Assembly (NCBI GenBank): GCA_037576215.1
Contig: JBANDB010000006.1
Span: 744,001 to 808,000, forward strand
Reading direction: 5' to 3'
Source of the DNA: Armillaria gallica
Lineage: Eukaryota; Basidiomycota; Agaricomycetes; Agaricales; Physalacriaceae
DNA length: 64,000 nt
Under the pieces are notes generated by a model. That model was not told the DNA's origin. It made no database searches and saw only the letters and a list, made by a program, of their open reading frames with translations. The translations under genes and the position numbers were made by a program. Positions within the stretch are counted from its first letter, which is position 1, and the number at the start of each line of letters is the position of its first letter. Shown here in pieces: positions 45,818 to 57,540 of this stretch.

Positions 45818-47309
45818 TTAGTGTAATGATACATGTGCTCCCGGTGCGTGGAAAGAAGATTGTGCGCGCATAGCATATAGATTGGAAAGGGATTTGCCGC
45901 GGGGATAAGTCTGCTGTTCGATTGGGTCACCTCGCTAAAAAAGAAAAAATGTTTAGAAAATGTGGCGTTTTCCATAGGACTAAACGACGTACCATCCATG
46001 TACGGAACACCCTAATATTCGGCGTTATTCGAAGCTCAAGGCCCCGGTAGGCGCAGGCCATCTGCAGGGATGGAAAAAGCGGGTGCTGTTCACCACCCCA
46101 AAGATGAACAGTGACAGCCTTGAGGGACTTCTGAGTCTTGACAGCCTCGATGACTGATTGCAACGCAGTCATTTTGTTAAGCCCAAATGCTATATGCTCC
46201 AGGCGCTCTGAGACTTTTTTGAAGAGAAGAGGAGATACAAGTGGTCGTTCCACACTGATCTGCCGTAAATGCGGGCAACGATGCAAGGAACGGGCCGTGT
46301 CCTGCCAACAGACAGGAAGCGAAACCGATTCCAGAGTGTTTCCATACGTGTCGACGAAATAATCGAGGAGCTGCATGGACGGTTCTTGGGCCATACCGAG
46401 CACGCGGAGACTGCCGATGGAATGATGCAGTAGCCAATCCATGAAGTCTAGTGAAGGGAAGGCTTGGAAATTCATGTGAAACTCGTGGAGGGCGCAGGGG
46501 AAAGGGGGAAGCTCGTCAGAGGGTAACTCTGGAGCATTGCCACTAAGAACCAGAGACTTCAGCGACGGCCATACACTGAGCAACTGGGAAACGGAGTGGC
46601 TATTTTCGGACCAGTTGGAGAACTGGAGGGCGGAGATGGCAGGGCCGCATTGAAGAAGGGATAGGGTGCTCTCGTCAAAGGAAGGAGCAGGACGTCGCAT
46701 GCGAAGGGAGTCCGGAGAACCAATGATATCCCTGCCGGGTGACACAGAACCATACAGTGCCAAGTTTAGCTCGAACAGGTTCGGGCAGAGGACAAATGCC
46801 TGTGCGAATGACTGCTCGGTGATACCGAAAGGTTGGTTGTGATCCAGTATGACTCGCATGCGCACAACAGCTTCGCCAAGTATGCATCCTTGTTCCGTGA
46901 TGGGGTCAACTGCGCTCTGGAAAGAGAGACACGCCGACTGGGTACGGAGGGTAACGTTATGGAACAGCAGTTTCTGGCGGCTGCAGACCACTCCCTACAG
47001 ACGAGAGAGCAGGCCTTGAGAAGGGAATAGTCGATGTCGAAGGTCTCATCATAGAACGCCATCTCCATAATAGTCATGACGATTTCCAGTGGCATTCGCG
47101 ACTTGGGCGGGCGCGACATGCTCGGAGCGGGAGCGGTACGTGAGGAACGAGAAGATTTGGAAGGGGCAATGTCGAAGGAGATGTCGTGTTCGAGGACCTA
47201 GCAGGAAACGAGTTAGCAATAGAAAATAAAATATGAAGGCTCGACTCACTCGTTGCTGAGCACCGGTGAAGATGTTCAAGGTGGGGAGGAAGGCAAAACC
47301 CATACCCAT
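45818..47309 (-). CDS. F-box-like/LRR protein with one apparent frame break
   Basis: Exon 1 (MGMGFAFLPTLNIFTGAQQ) joins an exon with VLEHDISFDIAPSKSSRSS and the F-box-like motif MPLEIVMTIMEMAFYDETF, LLKACSLVCREWS. The following part, in another frame, is KLLFHNVTLRTQSACLSFQS, then a long leucine-rich C-terminal region (LKSLVLSGNAPELP, LEHIAFGLNKMTALQSV, SLKAVTVHLWGGEQHP) with RVFRTWM. A last exon after GTACGT...TTTTTAG would add RGDPIEQQTYPRGKSLSNLY and end at 45818. At about 46974-46990 the frame passes from CREWSAAAR to QKLLFHN without room for an intron, equal to one missing base. F-box proteins recruit targets to SCF ubiquitin ligases; the substrate is unknown. Confidence 0.7.
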
Positions 47310-48598
47310 GTCGGTAAGTCAGGCGTGAAGCAAGGAGATAGTTCGTTCAGATTCGTGAGCGACCCAACGTCCGCCTGGAAAGCTGTAGGCAGAGGCAGAA
47401 AGCGCGACGCAGGGAACGGGCCGCTTATATAGAAAGTGAACGACTCCTTGTCAGCGCAAGACAAGTACCGAATTGAGATTATGAACGTGAAACAACAAAA
47501 GGAAGAAGACGCCGCAGAAACCACCCTATGAATAGATATGGATCGTTTTCGATCGTGTGAACTATCCAGATCTTTGGGTCGTGTTTCCCTTTTTGACGTG
47601 CCACGGCGATCTATCCTATGAACCCAATCTCCGGCCACGCGCTCGCTCCAACTGCTCGACGAGGCCATTCAAGCGAGTAATCCATCTGCCACCGTCTTAC
47701 CCAGCACCCATGCCTTTCTCCCCCTAATGTAGAGCCTCTTTGAGCACGGATCTTACGTTTCCCTGCCTTGCCATCGTTTACGACATCCTCGACACAGCAG
47801 ACACGTAGCATCACTTTGCCGAGCCTCTTGACTCGTTCGTCTCCCACTTGGGACGAACCATAATGAACCGCATAAGTATTCTACTCAGAAAACACGCGAC
47901 AGGGAAAAAAGTGGCTTCTCTAATTACCGCCGTTTCCTGATTGGCTACTGAGCCCAAAACATATCACCCCGTCCTAAATCATCCTGAATTGGAATGCCAT
48001 AACGACGGCGCCCCGAAGCTTCAAAGTACATTCTCCGTCGAACCTCAGATGACATCTCCATCTGTTCAGAGCCCATCATGATTTTCCCGTCATGCACAGC
48101 TTTGTCCCTGTATTTCCTGTCCCACCCCGTCGGACAGACCGAATGGAATTGTACACTCATTTTCCGGATTACCCCCGTCTGCCACCGAGTTCTGCCACCG
48201 AACTTCAGATGGATCGATAGGTAGTAATCCAAGGAACGACTATGAAGAATAACAGGGATCCCGCGACACTTTGCCGGATAGTCTAAAACTCCCTTCCATT
48301 GTTTTGGAGGTCGTGCTTGTGCAGCCTACCAACCATTTGCCCCTAATCCCGACGTAATTGAGGCCTCCATCCAACGATTGTGTCGGATATTAACTTGAGG
48401 ATATCAGGATTCCTGGCCCCAAGGGTAGTAATACCCTCCTTTATGCTCTTTTCCAAGAAACGACAGCACCGTGCGTACGCATGTGGCGCATTCTATTGCG
48501 TTCCACTTGGAATCTTGGGGTCGACCTTTATGCAAACAACATTTGTCCTTCCCGTCAACGCATCTGTCCTCGAAGAGGCACAATGCACCCGGGCCTCG
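47310..48598. other. Gene-poor stretch, left part; nothing recognised
   Basis: The 5' flank of the F-box gene and about 1 kb without coding signal. Frames at 47611..47847 and 47945..48232 have no motif. Confidence 0.4.
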
Positions 48599-48697
48599 CA
48601 ACCAGTCTGCCTTCGTTGTCACCATGTTTCTCACAGACGGGCCTCTTGGAAAGTCAACCAGTCTGCCTTCGTTGTCACCATGTTTCTCACAGACGGG
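48599..48697. repeat. Two tandem copies of a 43-base sequence
   Basis: Bases 48599..48641 and 48655..48697 are the same 43-base block, offset by 56 bases. The frames that cross it repeat the same peptide stretch but no gene can be supported. The short separation suggests local slippage or unequal exchange. Confidence 0.8.
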
Positions 48698-49649
48698 TTC
48701 TGACGGATGGAAACTTGGAAAGTCAACCAACCTAGATCTGAAATTCCAGGTCGGTCCCGGAAGTTGTCTACCATCATGTCGCTCGTACCTTTCATTACCC
48801 TTTCTCTTCCTTAGATAGACGTCTGCACCCATCTAAACCTTTTGACATTTGAATACACCGACCCGACGTGTATCATCATCCTGTGACAAGCGCACCGCGG
48901 TCCGCCACACTCGCTAAAAGACTATTCAGCGACTAGATTTTGACGGAACGCATAGCTTCTAACATTCCATGTCGACCAGAAATTCTTTGTGAATGCGCAG
49001 AGGAATAGTCCGCCACCGCCTCTAGAGCCACTGCGCGGGGGATCGTATCCGTCGATTGGTTCCCAGTAACTTACCGGGGACGAATACCATTGTTCCCAAA
49101 CCTAGGGGTCTTTATCACGTTTTGGGGTGTGGGGCGATGAACTCGGAGGAGACTGCTCTTTGGGAGAAACTGAGCACCAGCGATGCGGCTCCAAACTCAA
49201 ACCCAGACCTGAGAGCGTGGTGCAGAATTCCACTGCGATCATGCCTTGCTCCGTGAACCGAATAAACGTGGCGCAAAGAAGTCCAAGTGCCTCAGTGCCT
49301 GCATCAAATTCCACATTCCAGTTCATCTTTATGCAGGGCGACAGAAAAAAAAGACACGATCATTATCTTTGACAAGGGAGGTCTTGGTAATGTGCCTAAA
49401 TGTGCTGTTGGCCATCCGAGAACTTAAACTCACGAACTCCCTCGACTCTCGTTAATGGAGAGGATCTGACGGCATCCGAGTCAACCGATGGATGGCCGGA
49501 AATCGAAGACGAGAAATACAGCTTTGCGCGGTTCGATAAGCGCTCGTCTCGGCATCCCTGTGAGCTCTGTGTAGTTTGTGCGCCCGACGGACGCGTGCCC
49601 CCGCAGCGCTCAGAGACTAGAACCCGGACTAGAAGGCAACGCACAGACG
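48698..49649. other. Gene-poor stretch; nothing recognised
   Basis: Several overlapping frames on both strands, none with motifs or splice support. Confidence 0.4.
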
Positions 49650-49865
49650 CCGTTTCAACAACATGTCATTATTTTTCGCGACAAACGGGCGGCGTTGGAG
49701 AGGGAGAGGGCCGCCGGGAAAAAACAACAGCTAGCGAATCCACGTGTGCCGACGGTTCAAGGAAGAGCGCTGAATATGTTTCGCGGCTGGGGATCCGTTC
49801 TCAATGCGGAGCGTTCCACGGGACCAGGCCTAGATGCAGAAAAGGAAGTGCGCGCTGCCGAATGA
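49650..49865 (+). pseudogene. Coding-like fragment, unidentified
   Basis: The frame reads FRDKRAALERERAAGKKQQ, VPTVQGRALNMFRGWGSV and NAERSTGPGLDAEKEVRAAE, then stops. It looks like an eroded or isolated exon of a Lys/Glu-rich protein. Upstream sequence in frame is not protein-like and no start or donor-acceptor pair is evident, so it may be a remnant. I do not recognise the family. Confidence 0.3.
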
Positions 49866-50728
49866 TCTCTGGCTTACTGACAGACAATACATACTTTGTA
49901 GGTAGGCAAGGACCGAGGCATCATTGTGTTATGGAAGTGTTACTTCCAAAAGGTGAAGGGACTATCACACTTCGGGTATGCGTCTCCAAAAGATTCCCAG
50001 ACGGGTGGTTCGATACCGCACGACAACAAAGGCAAGGTGTATGCTGGACCGATGATAGCTCAATCAGTCGGACAAAGGTTGACAGACGATATCATTACCC
50101 CACACCACCTGGCCGGCCACAGTACGGATAAGAACGAGTTCATAATTACATAGGCGTGAGTACAGTCGAGATTGCGACAAGATGTGTAGTCAAGCGTTGC
50201 TGAGAACGAGACTTCTCGACATTGTCTGGGGTAAACAGGATCAAGTCAAGGACAGAACTAGAATTAACAATGTATCTGTCTTTTGGAGTGCAGTAAAGCT
50301 TGACGCGATGTCCTGCAATGATAACGATCGATTAGAGCCTTTCATTGAAAATACTAATATTCACTCACAGCTAAAGGTACGGTTGCCTGAAAAGGTGAGT
50401 TCCATTGCTTGTAACGCCACAGACGCATGTAGATGCCTGCATGCATTCTCTTCTCTCGAGAACCCAATGCAGAACATCGCGATAGGATAGGAATAGAGCT
50501 CGGTGACTCAGAATTTAGAATGCCCGAGCGAAGTGAGAGTGAAGTATTGAACGGCATACAGCGATGACAGCATGACTGTAGGCATGGGATAAGAGCGGAT
50601 CGTCTAGAGATCGCATTTCTAAAACTTACTTGCTGCCAATCAGTATCGAAGAAGTTTTATAATACATGTACACGCCATAATACACGTTCATCTTTAGCAT
50701 ATGAAGAGTCTAGCAGTCTTATCGACGT
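49866..50728. other. Intergenic; nothing recognised
   Basis: Short frames only. It is the 3' flank of the Hub1 gene. Confidence 0.4.
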
Positions 50729-51106
50729 TCAGTACATCTCCAAGCTCATTCCGTCGTTAATCTCGTAGTCAGAGAGGGTAATGTGGTCCTTGTAGATGGT
50801 GTACCTTTTCGAGAGCTGAGTCGGATTGGGGGTACAGAAGGAGAACGGCCGCACCATTTCTTTAGCTGGATCTTGGTGTGATCAGTTCCGGTTTGAGCAG
50901 CAATTAGTTTCTTGAGGTCCCCAACGGTGTCATCGGGGCTACACTTGACGCGAACTGCAGGATCAGTCAGATGGAATGATAGAGAATACGTTCTGCGGTG
51001 ACGGCTGACCTTTGCGTCCAAGACGGTCGTTGGCGATAACCTGCAGGTGTCATCAGCATCCGTTACAGCAGAGATAGCACCGAAGGCGTACCTCAATCAA
51101 GGCCAT
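50729..51106 (-). CDS. HUB1: Ubiquitin-like splicing modifier Hub1/UBL5
   Basis: A small ubiquitin-fold protein that binds the splicing factor Snu66 and modulates splice-site choice. Exons: MALIE (start 51104-51106), [28 protein letters not shown] with [16 protein letters not shown], then [17 protein letters not shown] and GMSLEMY. The match to UBL5 is close along its whole length of about 73 residues. Family members end LExYY followed by zero or one residue; this one stops directly after the first Tyr (TAC TGA). Exon joints agree with short introns. There is no C-terminal di-glycine, as expected for Hub1, which is not conjugated in the normal way. Confidence 0.93.
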
Positions 51107-51287
51107 GTCGAGCACAGGAGGTAGAGATGATGGACGTTGAGGAACAAGCACTGTTGCCGCCGCCCAACAGTCGTCAACAACGCTATATTTGCTTCCACGA
51201 CGATCATGGCATAGGCCACGGTGAGTAACCTCTTATTTTACTGTTGAATATGCTCAGGATGGCTGCTGGATAGCGACGGTAACAACA

Positions 51288-53055
51288 ATGGAGGAACCAG
51301 TGCAGCAGACGAGCCACGACCTCGACGGAACGCAGACCACGTTACCAGAGTTGCTGGGCGCCCCAGAGCTCACCACTGCATCGTCGCAGGCATACCTGTC
51401 GTATTTGACGACCTATCCCTACCGAATCTACTCGCAGAGCCGACGTTGTTGCAGACACAGTCGCATCACCTTACCTCAAGCCTCACTTCGTTAACCCATA
51501 CTTCTTACCCGACCTTTCTCTCCTTGCACAGTACCACAACCTCGCTTTCAGAGTCCTTAGATGCCCTCTCTTCCTCTCTCGATGCTTTGGTCAATGAAAG
51601 CTTGCCAGCCTTGGAGGAGAGCGCGTCGAATTGGCGCGACAGGACAGACGCAGTTCTCGCTGAACGGAGCAAAGCGCGCGTCGTGCTAGAGCAGCATGAC
51701 AAAATACGTGATCTACTCGACATCCCCGTCCTCATCGACACCTGCGTACGCAATGGGTACTTTGCCGAGGCGCTGTCTCTTGCGTCCCACACAAACTCCT
51801 TATACTCGTTGTCCAGCTCACCTCCGTTGATCCTCACTTCCATAATATCCGAAGTCCGCAATTCCATAACGCAGATGCTTTTCTCATTGCTCTCTACATT
51901 GCACGAGCCGAACCGGAAACTACCCGCGCTATGGAAAGCAGTAAATTTTCTTCGTAAAATGGACGTTTTTGATCCGGAAGATGGAGTCGAGTCAGAGGAA
52001 CAAATCGCGCTAGCGTTCCTCGGCGGTAGAGAGGTGTGTTTAACGGCCTCGTTGGAGGGTTGTAATCGTGACATTCAACGTCTCGTCGGCCTGACCTCTG
52101 CCGAAGTCAGGGAGAAGGATAAAGAGGACTTGACGCGGTACCTCAAAAAATACATCGACATATGGAGGGAAGGCGTCCATGATATTATCACGCAATTTTC
52201 GACAATTTTTCTTGAACGGCCAACGTCCTCCACGACTTCTCCAGCTCCGTCATTACATTCCCTACTGGTCACTTACGCGTCCCATTCTCTCCATAAACAT
52301 CTGCTCCCCCTCCTCCGAATCACCTTACCTCGTATACCCCTACCTTCCCTATCCTCTCTACTAACACAACTGACATATTGCGCCACGGCGTTCGCTCGTG
52401 TCGGCTTTGATTTCCGGTGTGTTCTGGGGGACTTATTCTCGGGCGCTGTCTTGAGCTCTGTCACCGAAGAGCTCAAGCAGCTACCTCTAAATGGGTGGCT
52501 CTGTTTGAGCAGAAAATGGGCCGGCCAGTATCCACCACGTCAACCCATATGAAAAATATGGTTCCACCTTCTGAATGGCTCGTGTCACCAGCAGTTGTTG
52601 CCTCACCACCGACCACTTCCCAGTCCTATTTGAAGGCTCCGGCACACGTGCCTCCACACATATTAGTGTCATACCCACCGCTGGCGCAGTATACGAACGC
52701 GCTATTGTCCACTCTCAATAGTCTTCGCTTGCTGGCGCCAACGTCTATAGCGCTACCCCTCCTGACCAAGCTGGAAGACTTGTTGTCCGAGGCTGGCGAG
52801 GCGTTTCTGCGATACGTCAAGATCGCCGCTGCGCTTCAGGTACAAGAGGTGAAAATAGCCGAGGCAGTCGGTGACGTCTACTTCAACACCTTTGTGCCAT
52901 TCATGAAGCGAGCTCTGGCTGAAGGTGTATATGGTTTGACCATGGAGAATTGCGAAGCCTCGGGAAAGGACGCAGAAAAACCGGAAAGTGGATCTCTAGA
53001 TAAAGTGATCAAGGATTGGGAAGGCTGGCTGGAGAGCAGAAAGGCCAGCGTATAA
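51288..53055 (+). CDS. COG8: Conserved oligomeric Golgi complex subunit 8 (Dor1 family) with two frame breaks
   Basis: A vesicle-tethering subunit of the COG complex at the Golgi. Recognised blocks: LGAPELTTASSQAYLSYLTT, NLLAEPTLLQTQSHHLTSSL, TSLTHTSYPTFLSLHSTTTS, LEQHDKIRDLLDIPVLIDTC followed by VRNGYFAEALSLASHTNSL, SIISEVRNSITQMLFSLLST, GCNRDIQRLVGLTSAEVREK and HSLHKHLLPLLRITLP, then ATSKWVALFEQKM, LAQYTNALLSTLNSLRLLAP and EDLLSEAGEAFLRYVK. The frame changes at about 51411-51415 (LTTYP to LSLPNLLAEP) and again at about 52471-52485 (EELKQ to AATSKWVAL), each by one base and with no intron possible. As the gene is single-copy and conserved, sequence errors are the likelier cause. Confidence 0.85.
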
Positions 53056-53122
53056 TAGTTCGTTTTAATTTATTCTTGGACGGAAATACTTATGAGTGGT
53101 GGATGTTAACTTGTTTCGATTA

Positions 53123-54423
53123 TTAAGCAAGGCAGTTTACATGAAGCAGCTGTCGTTCATGCAGATATTGAAAGCATGTATTGGCTGCTTGAATGAACTC
53201 CTCCGGTATCTGAGAGCTCCATATCACGAAAATCAAATTGACTTTCTTTAGAGTAGCTGCCAAACTCATCGCCGCTGTCCTCAAAGCTTCTGCTAACGAA
53301 CACCACAATGTGTTGGAGAAGTCCATGAGGTCGCGACGAGACGAATAAAATTTGAGGGTAATCTCCTCAATGCGCCGGTCGCCAGAATTCAAAGTCTGAG
53401 CGAATAACGTCTCCAAAGCTTCCAATTGGTTGACGCATTGCTGCTCTGCTGGAAGCGACAGCGCTAGTGCGACAGACCGTAGCTCGCGAGATAGATCCAT
53501 GTCTTCTAGACCCCCTATTTCTCTGATTAGTTCAACAATATTTGACGACTGATAACTGAATACCCACCAGAAAAGTCGATAAACCCGATATCTAGATAAT
53601 CCAATTTGTCTATAGTTGTGTCGAATACTGTGTGAAGAGTCTCCGAATCTAATTTGCTGGATTTTAGGCGCAGTGACTCCAGCTTTCTCAAATCTGCATA
53701 GTCAAGAAGGAATTCTAATAGAACTTCCATGACTATAGGGAACACGACCATTGAGAGCGAGCGAAGCTGGGGCCGATGAGAAGGTACGGCAGATCTGCGC
53801 CGCTGGGACAAATCGGGCCGTGAAGGGAAATCAACGAAGGAGATATCCAGAATCTCCAACGCGACACAGTCGCCGATAACGGAGAAGAACTCTGTGAAAT
53901 TGGAGTCCGCGATATGCATGGCTTCCAATGTCAAGCAGGTCACGCTAGGAAGTCGGAATGAATTGTACATTGCTTGGCGAACAGAAATTGGCATGGTGTC
54001 CCAGGCGAAGAAATGGCTACCGTTGATATCGATGTGCCTCAGGTTCGTCATGGCATGGAAGACGCTGACAGATGCAGGCTCATCCCACTGGATCAGACCT
54101 TCATCACCCAGCGCAGTGCTTTTCACACGCACGTCGACCTTCTGCACGCAGGGACCCAGGAAGGGGTATTTTTCTAGTAGCAGGTGCAGGCCACGTATGG
54201 ACTTGGGAACGAAAGGATTATCGCGTCGTTCTGATGAAGCACTGTACTGAATTGTGATGGCGGAGAACAGGTGGGGTAGAGCGAGTCTGTGCCATGCCTG
54301 GCAGACACGAGTGCAGGTTGATAAAGTTATACGGTCGACCGTTTTGTCTAATTTGCCGAAGACGCAGTCCACGAGTTCCGGAGGCACGGGTGTCATGATA
54401 ATTGAGTGGCACTTCGACGTCAA
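53123..54423 (-). CDS. F-box-like protein with leucine-rich region
   Basis: Starting at 54423 the N-terminus holds an F-box-like motif, VPPELVDCVFGKLDKTVDR and TLSTCTRVCQAWHRLALPHL followed by FSAITI. The middle is made of leucine-rich segments: KSIRGLHLLLEKYPFLGPCV, FHAMTNLRHIDINGSHFFAW, VTCLTLEAMHIADS, LEILDISFVDFPSRPDLS, LRKLESLRLKSSKLDSETLH and KLDYLDIGFIDFSG. An intron near 53530-53570 leads to a last exon (MDLSRELRSVALALSLP, CSLAEALRTAAMSLAATLKK) ending at 53123. The layout matches the many agaricomycete F-box/LRR proteins. The target is unknown. It is convergent with COG8 (67 bases between stops). Confidence 0.75.
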
Positions 54424-55352
54424 AAGATACCGAGACTATTTTAATAAAAGAAATCGTTAGTATCACGACAGAACAGATAATCAACGTGAGAAGACTGACT
54501 GGAGCAATCAGCTAGCTCGCTTCGAGTTCTGCTTTTGCTGCTGGCGTCGATGGAAGGGGGGCGTGAGAGTCGAGCGCATCATTTTAACAGGCAAAAATGT
54601 GCCCGCCGGCGATTACCGCCACGACCCTAGCTCGACTATCAAGTACTCAGTACCCACTGATCCCTGCCAAGAGGCAACCTTACCAATAATTCCATCGGCT
54701 ACCGTTTGCTTAGGATCAGCCATTTTTAGCAGGAAAGGCTATACGGGCGCTTTGATTCGTGTTCGACGGATATCCTTGGCCATCGTGATTAAACCCGCTC
54801 AGTCGCCCAGACCCGCCTCGCGCCCTTCTCTGCGATTAGCGAGCTACATACCCGTCCTGAAAATGTGTAGAAACCGTGTGGGGGACGACGGAAGTTTGAG
54901 CGCCGCCGATCGTGATCTTATCTTATGGTTTCCTTTATTTGATTTCAACCAAATTTCAGCTCGCTCTGGAATTGCCAACAATTCTGGATAATTGCTTCGC
55001 CAGACCAACGTGCATTGTTTAAGCCTGAAACCGGGCGGGAAGCCTGGCTTCCTGTCGCCTAGTGCAAATTTCTTGGGTTTCTCTCTGTCTTCAATTCTCA
55101 GTGCTGCCTCACGCTACCTCTCATACAATCTTGTCGCGAGTATTCCAAATCTATTCCATGGCTACCGATCGTTGTCGTACTGCGGAAGTAAGTACCTGAT
55201 CGTTTTTCGATATGACTCTCTTTTTCAAAGTTGTGTAGAACAGCCTCCAATGTCAAATGTTTTTCAAGGATAAAAGAGCGGTGGTCCTGCACCAAACGAA
55301 ATTCAAGGTTTCCCAATTCCCCTTGTTTTGATACGTACCACCAGGAACTACG
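54424..55352. other. Intergenic; nothing recognised
   Basis: A plus-strand open frame at 54563..54991 has no motif or splice support. It contains the promoter of the small secreted protein. Confidence 0.4.
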
Positions 55353-55584
55353 ATGAAGTTTTTATCCGTACTCGCATTATGCGCCATTGCCTTCACCGCT
55401 GTGTCTGCGGCCCCCGCCGAGACCAATGCACGCCGCATGGCTGAGGGACTTCCTCCCATGAAACCTCGTGCTCTATACGGTACTTTTCTCCTGTATTTCT
55501 CTTGAATCTGGTGCTGATTATTCTCTAGAGCGGGAGGATAACTTCCGGTTCCGGCCCCGACCTTCATTCCATCCGTTCCATTAG
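55353..55584 (+). CDS. Small secreted protein with NARRMAEGLPP motif
   Basis: Two exons, 55353..55479 and 55529..55584, give 60 residues. A signal peptide (MKFLSVLALCAIAFTAVSAA) is followed by PAETNARRMAEGLPPMKPRA, which fits the ETNAxRxxxGLPPLxP motif common at the N-terminus of agaricomycete small secreted proteins. The C-terminal exon is Arg/Phe/Pro-rich (REDNFRFRPRPSFHPFH). The intron is phase 1 (GTACTT...CTCTAG). The role of the motif is not known to me. The C-terminal part is much shorter than in many relatives. Confidence 0.7.
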
Positions 55585-56479
55585 GCGTAAGATTTTTTGG
55601 CATGTGCATTCACTGTAACCATCTAATATGCCACGCAAGATGAAGTGATGGTCACCAGATCTCTCAGCTATCGCCCGCATTTCCCCATTCACGCTCGTTA
55701 TAACATTATCAGTGGTTCCCGTGGTCCCCCCTACCAAGACACCCCTCGATTCCACGCTCTTTAAAGTCCACGCTTCTTACACCCACACTCTTTGAGCCCT
55801 AATCGGCCTGATCCCTAGACCCTTAGACCCTTTTGATCAAAGCTCTTCGCTTTCCTCATGGATCTCGATCTTGTACTTTCTATCCCTTCATTTCCCTCGT
55901 CACTAGACATTCGAGAATCCCTTGTTCAATAACCGTTACCTACCAACGTTCAACTTCTTGTTGTATTGATAAGTACGATGTATACCTGCGTTCTTTTGAA
56001 GCTCCATGACAACATATACTTATTATTCGTCCAACAAACTGTCTGGACTGGTCTTCAGAGCGGCCCGTCGGCGGCCTATGACTCGGTGCAATGTGCAAGT
56101 ACGGCTAGACTTAGCACGGTACCGCACTAGAGCCATGGAAGCAGATGATATTCTGTGGCATTTTCTTTGCACTTTTGGTGTTTCTCTCCATGTTCATGCA
56201 GCCAAAAAGAGCCGCAACACTCATGATCAACGGCTGGAGGCGAGCTGTCACTTGAGAATCTTATCGCTCGCTTACCTGCAGATCTGTGGGTATAGATAGT
56301 GTTCCAAGATATGTGAACTGCGATTAAGAATAAAGAACAAACAATATGCCCATTGAATCAAGCCCGTGAAGAAAGGAGTCCCACACTGTACATATCGAAA
56401 CATCAGAACCCGCGGACCTTGGATAGATGTGATATCGAAGGTTTAACGTTTACCACCGGTACTGGAAGGTTTGTCTTCA
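55585..56479. other. Intergenic; nothing recognised
   Basis: Pyrimidine-rich in its first half (55750-55930), otherwise featureless. Confidence 0.4.
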
Positions 56480-57540
56480 TCCGACGGAGAGCTTCAAGAA
56501 TCAGGTCTAGACGTTGTCCTACATTATCTGAGTCAGCCTCTCAGGGACTGCTCGCTAGTCATACGCATACTGCTCAGGGAAATCTCCTCGCACTCAGGTG
56601 AGAGCGTTGCAAAGATTATCGCCATCGTCATCATCCACGTTTATCAGACCAGGATCGATTTCCCGCCATGGTAGACGTTTACCAGAAACCAGCAGGGACG
56701 TTGAAGTAGATTGATGCTCTGGCTTGGTTCCGCCATGTGCCATAACTCGTCTATGATGGCACCCAAGGGGTGTGGGGCCCAACCGCGACTGGCTATTTAG
56801 TATGATGGCATCGGGACCGTCGTAGATACTGAGGCTGTAGCTGAAGCCAAGACTTGCTCGGATGCTGACGGATGTTGGCATAGAGGGAGGGAGCTAAGGC
56901 GCTACTCGAGCCGGGCGCTGAGGTTGAGGTTGAAGCGCTCGGCCGCAGTGGTCATCGCGGACGGTAATCCTAGAGCTCGAAACGGACCAAAGTTATCAAC
57001 GACTTCCAGAGGCAAGGGTCATTTTGGTTAGCCAGGATAACGTCATGTATTCCTGACTTGTCAAAATTCTTGAAGTGTAGAACGGTCTGACAATGCTGTA
57101 AGGATAACGACACAGGTGCGCGAAAACTGTTACTGACAGGTAGGTCAATACACTCGAAGTTGGGATTATCGGGCTCGCAATCGACAGATATGGCATATTT
57201 TCCCCCACGGCAACGGCTGGAACGGTAGTCATAGGATACATTGACTGGCTCTAAGGTGGTCGGGAATGATGCAGGTGGAGACTCCTCAGGAAATGGTATG
57301 CGTTTGCAGTCAGCGTACAAGTTTCGCCAATGCTCCTGGTATCTACCGTAGTGAACCATTGATCATTGTATTTGAGTACGTCTGTTGACCTTGTCATCGT
57401 AAGTAATGCTGTTGAAAGCCTACCATTGTGAATCGACATGTATTGACGCCAGTAGTGAGGCAATAGAAACAAGTTGAGAACAAGACAAATTGGAGAGGGC
57501 GTCACCAATTTTCATAGACAAATAGGTGCCAGAATCGTAC
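56480..57540 (-). pseudogene. Decayed copy of the single-pass membrane protein at 58467..59725
   Basis: Pieces of the neighbouring gene can be matched in order but in shifting frames: SITYDDKVNR and TDVLKYNDQWFTT (compare NTYDDRLTDVLKYAGYWFNT), SSRCRGGKYAISVDCEPDNP with NFECIDLPV (compare RRSRGALYAICIDCDPNKPI), FDKSGIHDVILANQNDP (compare FEQPGTHEIILTNQND), then SGKRLPWREIDPGLINVDDD (compare SSERLPRRETDAGRIDIDDG). The Ser-rich stalk and membrane helix are not preserved, and frameshifts and stops separate the pieces. It lies in the same orientation as its relative, so it is a tandem duplicate that has lost function. Confidence 0.75.

Noticed and set aside
48404..48832. 142-residue minus-strand frame with an internal repeat
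   Set aside because: The repeat follows from the 43-base DNA duplication. There is no signal peptide, motif or splice support.
54563..54991. 142-residue plus-strand open frame
   Set aside because: No recognised motif, Pro/Arg composition typical of chance frames, and no splice structure.
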